This document shows, one piece after another, positions 59,790 through 64,000 of a stretch of DNA of 64,000 nt. Under the pieces are notes generated by a model. The model had not been told where the DNA came from. It saw nothing but the letters and a program-made list of their open reading frames with translations, and did no database searches. Every line of letters begins with the position of its first letter. Position 1 is the stretch's first letter. Origin of the DNA: Gymnothorax reevesii (taxonomy: Eukaryota; Chordata; Actinopteri; Anguilliformes; Muraenidae); the NCBI GenBank assembly GCA_029721435.1, contig CM056573.1, positions 71,924,001 to 71,988,000 of the forward strand, given 5' to 3'. A program made the translations under genes and the position numbers.

Positions 59790-60231
59790 CTACAGGTCTC
59801 AAAAAAGTTGGCGCACTTGTAAAAAGGGGCTTTAAAAGCATTGAATTTCTAAGAGAATCAGCTGAAAGAACATTTAGCAAGTAATTAAGTTAACTGTCAT
59901 CTGCTGCGCAACATGATGACTTATAAAAGGGTTGTCATTGAGAGGCTGAGTTTCTCAGAATTAAAGATGGCCAGAAGCTCTACCACCTGTGAAGGCTTGC
60001 ATAAAAAAAAATGTTGAATACTTTAAAAACACTGCTCCTCGACGTTAAATTGCAAAGACATTGAAGGTCTCATCATCTTCAGTACATGACATCATCAAAA
60101 GATTCAGAGTAACTGGAAAAATCTCTGCCTGTAAGGGACTAGGCCGAGACCTTTACTGGATGCCCTTTATCTTCGGACCCTCAGATGCCACTGCATCACT
60201 CACCGGCATGATTCTTGGGATTCTGCAATGA
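59790..60231 (+). mobile_element. Tc1-like 5' fragment (U19)
   Basis: Same form as U4. Confidence 0.7.
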
Positions 60232-60656
60232 TAGAGAAAGAAAAAACATCACTGATTATACCTAGAACTGCCACAAGGTCATTCTGACCTCCATTAGTCC
60301 CAGTGCAAAAGAATGTAAATGGACTATATAGGGGCTGACTATGGAGCTAGGCAGATTGGCAGCTCAAAGCACTTGACAGTAGCCTAATACCTCACGTATG
60401 CCCATTTATGCAACACATTCATACACTGACGGCTACGCAAGGCAGTCAACTGCATCTTGGTTGACTGCATTTTGTTACTTTTTGAATGGTGTGCAGGCGC
60501 ATATATAAGCCAGTTGCTGTCATGACGTCAGAATCAATTTGTTCTCCCATTTTGCAGGTACAAATTGTGATTGTCACAGAGCTGTTCTTCTATTCATTTA
60601 TTTTATTTAGTAAGCTGGTTAGGATACCAGAAAAATAAATTAATCAGAGGAAATGG

Positions 60657-60890
60657 ATGAATGTAAGTCAGGCTTTGACAAAGCTTCAGGACATGAGTTC
60701 TTGTGAGTCAGATGGAGAAGAAATATCAGGGCTCAGTGATGCTTCTAGGTCTAGTGAATCCGACTCCGATTTTGAAACTGAATGCGATCGTGAGCCACAC
60801 GGTAAAGGTATCACAGCTGCTGGGCAAACTAAGCCTTTGATGCCAGGAAGGTCACCAAAACTGGATATTTATTCACGTCATAATGCTTAG
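60657..60890 (+). pseudogene. piggyBac-like N-terminal fragment (U20)
   Basis: Type B state, 77 codons from an internal ATG. Confidence 0.5.
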
Positions 60891-61165
60891 GTTTCACAGC
60901 ATAATTTCAAGTCCAAATACTTTGAAACATTTAAAATTAGCCACAATAGCCAACAAATTGATGCTTTAAAGCTCTGACCTCTATACTATTTAATCAATGA
61001 AGAATCTTAGCAAAACACCATTTATTGTCCTCTGAATTCTGAAAGTACTTTGAAATGCTTTCACTGAGGCAACACCTCACAGCTTAAAAGTATTACAAAG
61101 AGTGGTGCATTTTTGTCGATAAAGAGGATGCAGTCATATTTCCACGTCATCCATGCCATGATGAA

Positions 61166-61499
61166 GGGAGACGCAGTAGCACAGTGGAGAGCATGGGCTT
61201 GACTTGGGATGGAAAGATTCTGTGTTCCAGTCCTTGCCTTAGCCTGTGCAAAGTGTTCTCAGGCAAAACTCTTCACTTCCACACTGCCTCACTCTACCCA
61301 GGTGTACAAATGGGTCCCAGCAAAATTGTCAGGGAAACTTGACTGAGAGCAGTGGGAGAACCCGAGTTGGACTAGTGTCCCATCGAGGGGGTTTAGCAAT
61401 ACTCCTATTTGCTTCATGTCACAGAAACCAGGGTTAAACACAGGCCTGGTGGGCCTCCAGGCATGACCTCCACGCCTGGTTAGAAATAGTCTTTATTCC
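61166..61499 (+). mobile_element. tRNA-derived SINE with both pol III boxes altered (U20)
   Basis: The A box reads TAGCACAGTGG and the B box GTTCCAGTCC. This is the only copy in the array in which I see both boxes changed. Confidence 0.75.
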
Positions 61500-62975
61500 G
61501 TCTGAGCAGCTGCTCATTTTGAAAACAAGAAGGGCACTTGGTAGAGCTCATACCTCCGCCAAGCCCACATGTAAGTATTATTGGTTCTGGATCCAGGAGA
61601 GAATCATCCAGACCAACAACAGCTGTGATTATTTCCTCTTTTAGGGCAGATTCTATTCAGTGCTGAAATTTTCTGAAAATCTGTTCATTACATAAGGACA
61701 TACCGAATTGTTCCAAATATAAGACGATTCTGGATATGAGACTACTCCCCTTTCTCAAGTCATATTTTGGAAAAAATAGGGTATTGATGACAAAATCTTG
61801 TATTAGTCACTAAAGAATAATAATCATCGCAAAAATTTCTTTGAAAATACTGATAAAACAAACTGAAAGAAAAACCAATATAAAAGATTGCAGGCTGTTG
61901 TTTTGCGCCATCTATTGTTGTGAACATGTATTGAGTATAGATTATAAAACGCACACACAGGATGACTGTTATTGTTAGAAGCCTAGTCCACGGAAAATAC
62001 GACGACCCCATTTCTCCGCTGTGACGTGTCTTTAATGGAACGGCGGAGGCGTCAAAGATAAAACAGGGTCACATGAGCAAAAAGAGAGGAAATAGTAAAC
62101 ATGCCCGATGGACGAGAGATGCTAATTTACTGAGATTCCGCAGAGAAGTCACTGTTATGTCAAAGACGCAGAGTGCATCGTATGCCTGTTCCGTGGATAT
62201 GTAAAAAGCACCGTTGCCATAAACATATCTCCCCAGCGGGCCACAGTACGAAGTAGATTCCCAGTCCGTCGTGGAAACATATACTGGTGTACGTGCGATT
62301 AGGTAGTGATTGTTTTTAAATTTCATTTGATTTCATTTGACACACTCTTTTTACTTGAACAAAACATTGACCGCGATTCCGTACCATGCTTTCTGTTAAC
62401 GTTCTGACAAAATGTGGCAGCCCTCCTTGCTTAGGGTCGGGCGTGTAAAGTCACCGAACAGGCCTTGTGGTGACGTGTCTTAAATGGAACACTCGAGGCG
62501 TCATAAATCAGACCGGGTCACTTGAGCAGAAGAAAACAAAGGAGTAAACAAGCCCGATGGATGAGAGGTTCGAATTCTCTTGGATTCTGCTGAGAAGTCG
62601 CTTTGACGTCAAAGAGCCAGAGTGCATCGAATGTTCATTTTGTTGCTATAACAACAGCACCGTTGCTATAAACAACTCTGCCCAGGGAGCCGACGGAAGA
62701 ATGCTGATTCTCAGTCCGTGTCCAATGCTCATGGAAAGATGTCCAGGAGTACGTGCGATTTGGCAGTGATTTTATTTTTATGAAATTAGATTTTAATTGA
62801 CTCACTCTTTGTTTAAACAAAAAAAAAAATGCGCGATTCAGTAGCATGCTTTCTGTTTACGTATTGACAAAATGTGCCTGCCCTCCACTTAGCCGTCGGG
62901 CTTGTCTTGTGACCAAACAGGCTCTGCTGTGACGTGACTTAAATGGATCAGCGGAGGTTTCAAATTCTCCGGCAG

Positions 62976-63417
62976 CTACAGGTCTCAAAAAAGTTGGGAC
63001 ACTTGTAAAAAGGGGCATTAAAAGCATTGAATTTCTAAGAGAATCAGCTGAAAGAACATTTAGCAAGTAATTAAGTTAACTGTCATCTGCTGCGCAACAT
63101 GATTACTTATAAAAGGGTTGTCATTGAGAGGCTGAGTTTCTCAGAAGTAAAGATGGCCAGAAGCTCTCCCACCTGTGAAGGCTTGCATAAAAAAAAATGT
63201 TGAATACTTTAAAAACACTGCTCCTCGACGTTAAATTGCAAAGACATTGAAGGTCTCATCATCTTCAGTACATGACATCATCAAAAGATTCAGAGTAACT
63301 GGAAAAATCTCTGCCTGTAAGGGACTAGGCCGAGACCTTTACTGGATGCCCTTTATCTTCGGACCCTCAGATGCCACTGCATCACTCACCGGCATGATTC
63401 TTGGGATTCTGCAATGA
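62976..63417 (+). mobile_element. Tc1-like 5' fragment (U20)
   Basis: Full-length form with a private ggggcattaaaag. Confidence 0.7.
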
Positions 63418-63671
63418 TAGAGAAAGAAAAAACATCACTGATTATACCTAGAACTGCCACAAGGTCATTCTGACCTCCATTAGTCCCAGTGCAAAAGAAT
63501 GTAAATGGACTATATAGGGGCTGACTATGGAGCTAGGCAGATTGGCAGCTCAAAGCACTTGACAGTAGCCTAATACCTCACGTATGCCCATTTATGCAAC
63601 ACATTCATACACTGACGGCTACGCAAGGCAGTCAACTGCATCTTGGTTGACTGCATTTTGTTACTTTTTGA

Positions 63672-64000
63672 ATGGTGTGCAGGCGCATATATAAGCCAGT
63701 TGCTGTCATGACGTCAGAATCAATTTGTTCTCCCATTTTGCAGGTACAAATTGTGATTGTCACAGAGCTGTTCTTCTATTCATTTAGTTTATTTAGTAAG
63801 CTGGTTAGGATACCAGAAAAATAAATTAATCAGAGGAAATGGATGAATGTAAGTCAGGCTTTGACAAAGCTTCAGGACATGAGTTCTTGTGAGTCAGATG
63901 GAGAAGAAATATCAGGGCTCAGTGATGCTTCTAGGTCTAGTGAATCCGACTCCGATTTTGAAACTGAATGCGATCGTGAGCCACACGGTAAAGGTATCAC
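63672..64000 (+). repeat. Unit U21, B-like, cut by window end (329 bp)
   Basis: Has the aaaaataaattaatc stop of type B but the atttagtttattt form of other types upstream, so it is a B variant or an exchange product. Confidence 0.85.
63843..64000 (+). pseudogene. piggyBac-like N-terminal fragment, partial (U21)
   Basis: Frame open from the internal ATG to the window end; the ancestral ATG is absent. Confidence 0.45.

Larger units (their letters stand above)
57297..60485 (+). repeat. Unit U19, type C (3189 bp)
   Basis: Third member of the U4/U11 group (cggctgagaggtcg, ctgttacgtg). Its 3' quarter is the best match for the 3' end of U1. Subrepeat block 58827-59789. Confidence 0.92.
60486..63671 (+). 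repeat. Unit U20, type B (3186 bp)
   Basis: Near-copy of U2, 57,301 bp away (both have ccaaatataag, gtattgatg, acatgagcaaaaag and ccttgcttag). It keeps the ordinary internal-unit ending, unlike U2. Subrepeat block 62016-62975. Confidence 0.92.
1..64000 (+). repeat. Megasatellite array, ~3.18 kb unit, 20 full copies plus a partial
   Basis: The same ordered set of sequence blocks recurs 20 times head to tail and a 21st copy is cut by the window end. Unit lengths are 3168 to 3195 bp. Differences are scattered substitutions, homopolymer length changes and a few small indels. Short reading frames recur on both strands in every copy with the same stops, so they reflect the repeat and not independent genes. 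The unit is a mosaic of dead transposable elements, which suggests that one nested transposon locus was amplified as a block. No flanking single-copy DNA is present, so the true array is longer than 64 kb. Confidence 0.97.
54129..64000 (+). repeat. Higher-order block 5 (U18-U21, truncated by window end)
   Basis: A, C and B units followed by the first 329 bp of another B-like unit. U20 is almost the same as U2, 57,301 bp away. The block cannot be closed because the window ends. Confidence 0.7.

Noticed and set aside
1..64000. rDNA or histone gene repeat, or a D4Z4-like homeobox macrosatellite (similar unit length)
   Set aside because: No rRNA, histone or homeodomain sequence is present in any frame that I can recognise.
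1..64000. CRISPR-like array because of regular direct repeats
   Set aside because: Period is about 3.2 kb with no short repeat and spacer pattern.

Overview
The window is one uninterrupted tandem array of a roughly 3.18 kb composite repeat unit: twenty complete copies and the start of a twenty-first, all in the same orientation, with no unique flanking DNA at either end. There is no convincing intact protein-coding gene, no rRNA gene and nothing bacterial. The mixture of decayed elements (a piggyBac-type 5' end, a tRNA-derived SINE, a LINE/SINE-like tail and a Tc1/mariner 5' end) points to an animal nuclear genome, most probably a fish or another aquatic vertebrate. The species and chromosomal position cannot be read from the sequence. 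The array is best described as a megasatellite (macrosatellite).

Units are phased here on the ATG next to the conserved TATA box (positions 9, 3185, 6373, 9541, 12731, 15918, 19113, 22281, 25468, 28663, 31831, 35021, 38198, 41393, 44561, 47747, 50935, 54129, 57297, 60486, 63672); the phase is arbitrary. Each unit contains, in order: a TATA box and CRE followed by a broken piggyBac-like N-terminal coding segment (about +16 to +405); about 270 bp of unassigned AT-rich DNA; a 334 bp SINE with pol III A and B boxes (about +680 to +1015); a LINE/SINE-tail-like relic (about +1035 to +1205); about 300 bp of AT-rich DNA; a block of two diverged ~450 bp subrepeats plus a stub of a third (about +1525 to +2480); the 5' 440 bp of a Tc1-like transposon with its dead helix-turn-helix coding segment; and the terminal 225 bp of the piggyBac-like element, which runs into the next unit.

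The copies are not interchangeable. They fall into types A (U1, 3, 7, 10, 14, 18), B (U2, 12, 20, 21), C (U4, 5, 6, 8, 9, 11, 15, 16, 19) and D (U13, 17), arranged as a higher-order repeat that begins with A and ends with a D-like 3' end: U3-U6 (12,740 bp), U7-U9 (9,550 bp, one unit short), U10-U13 (12,730 bp), U14-U17 (12,736 bp) and U18 onward. U1-U2 is a two-unit chimera. A 9,550 bp block (U5-U7) is repeated almost exactly as U8-U10. These patterns indicate continuing unequal exchange and gene conversion.

The most interesting signals are the higher-order structure with traceable exchange points; a palindrome that differs by paired, complementary changes between unit types; a perfect consensus oestrogen-response-element palindrome in every unit; a TATA/CRE promoter-like segment in every unit; and a perfect 9 bp stem-loop just before each unit boundary. 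Whether any of these works, or whether the array is simply amplified transposon debris, cannot be decided from sequence alone.
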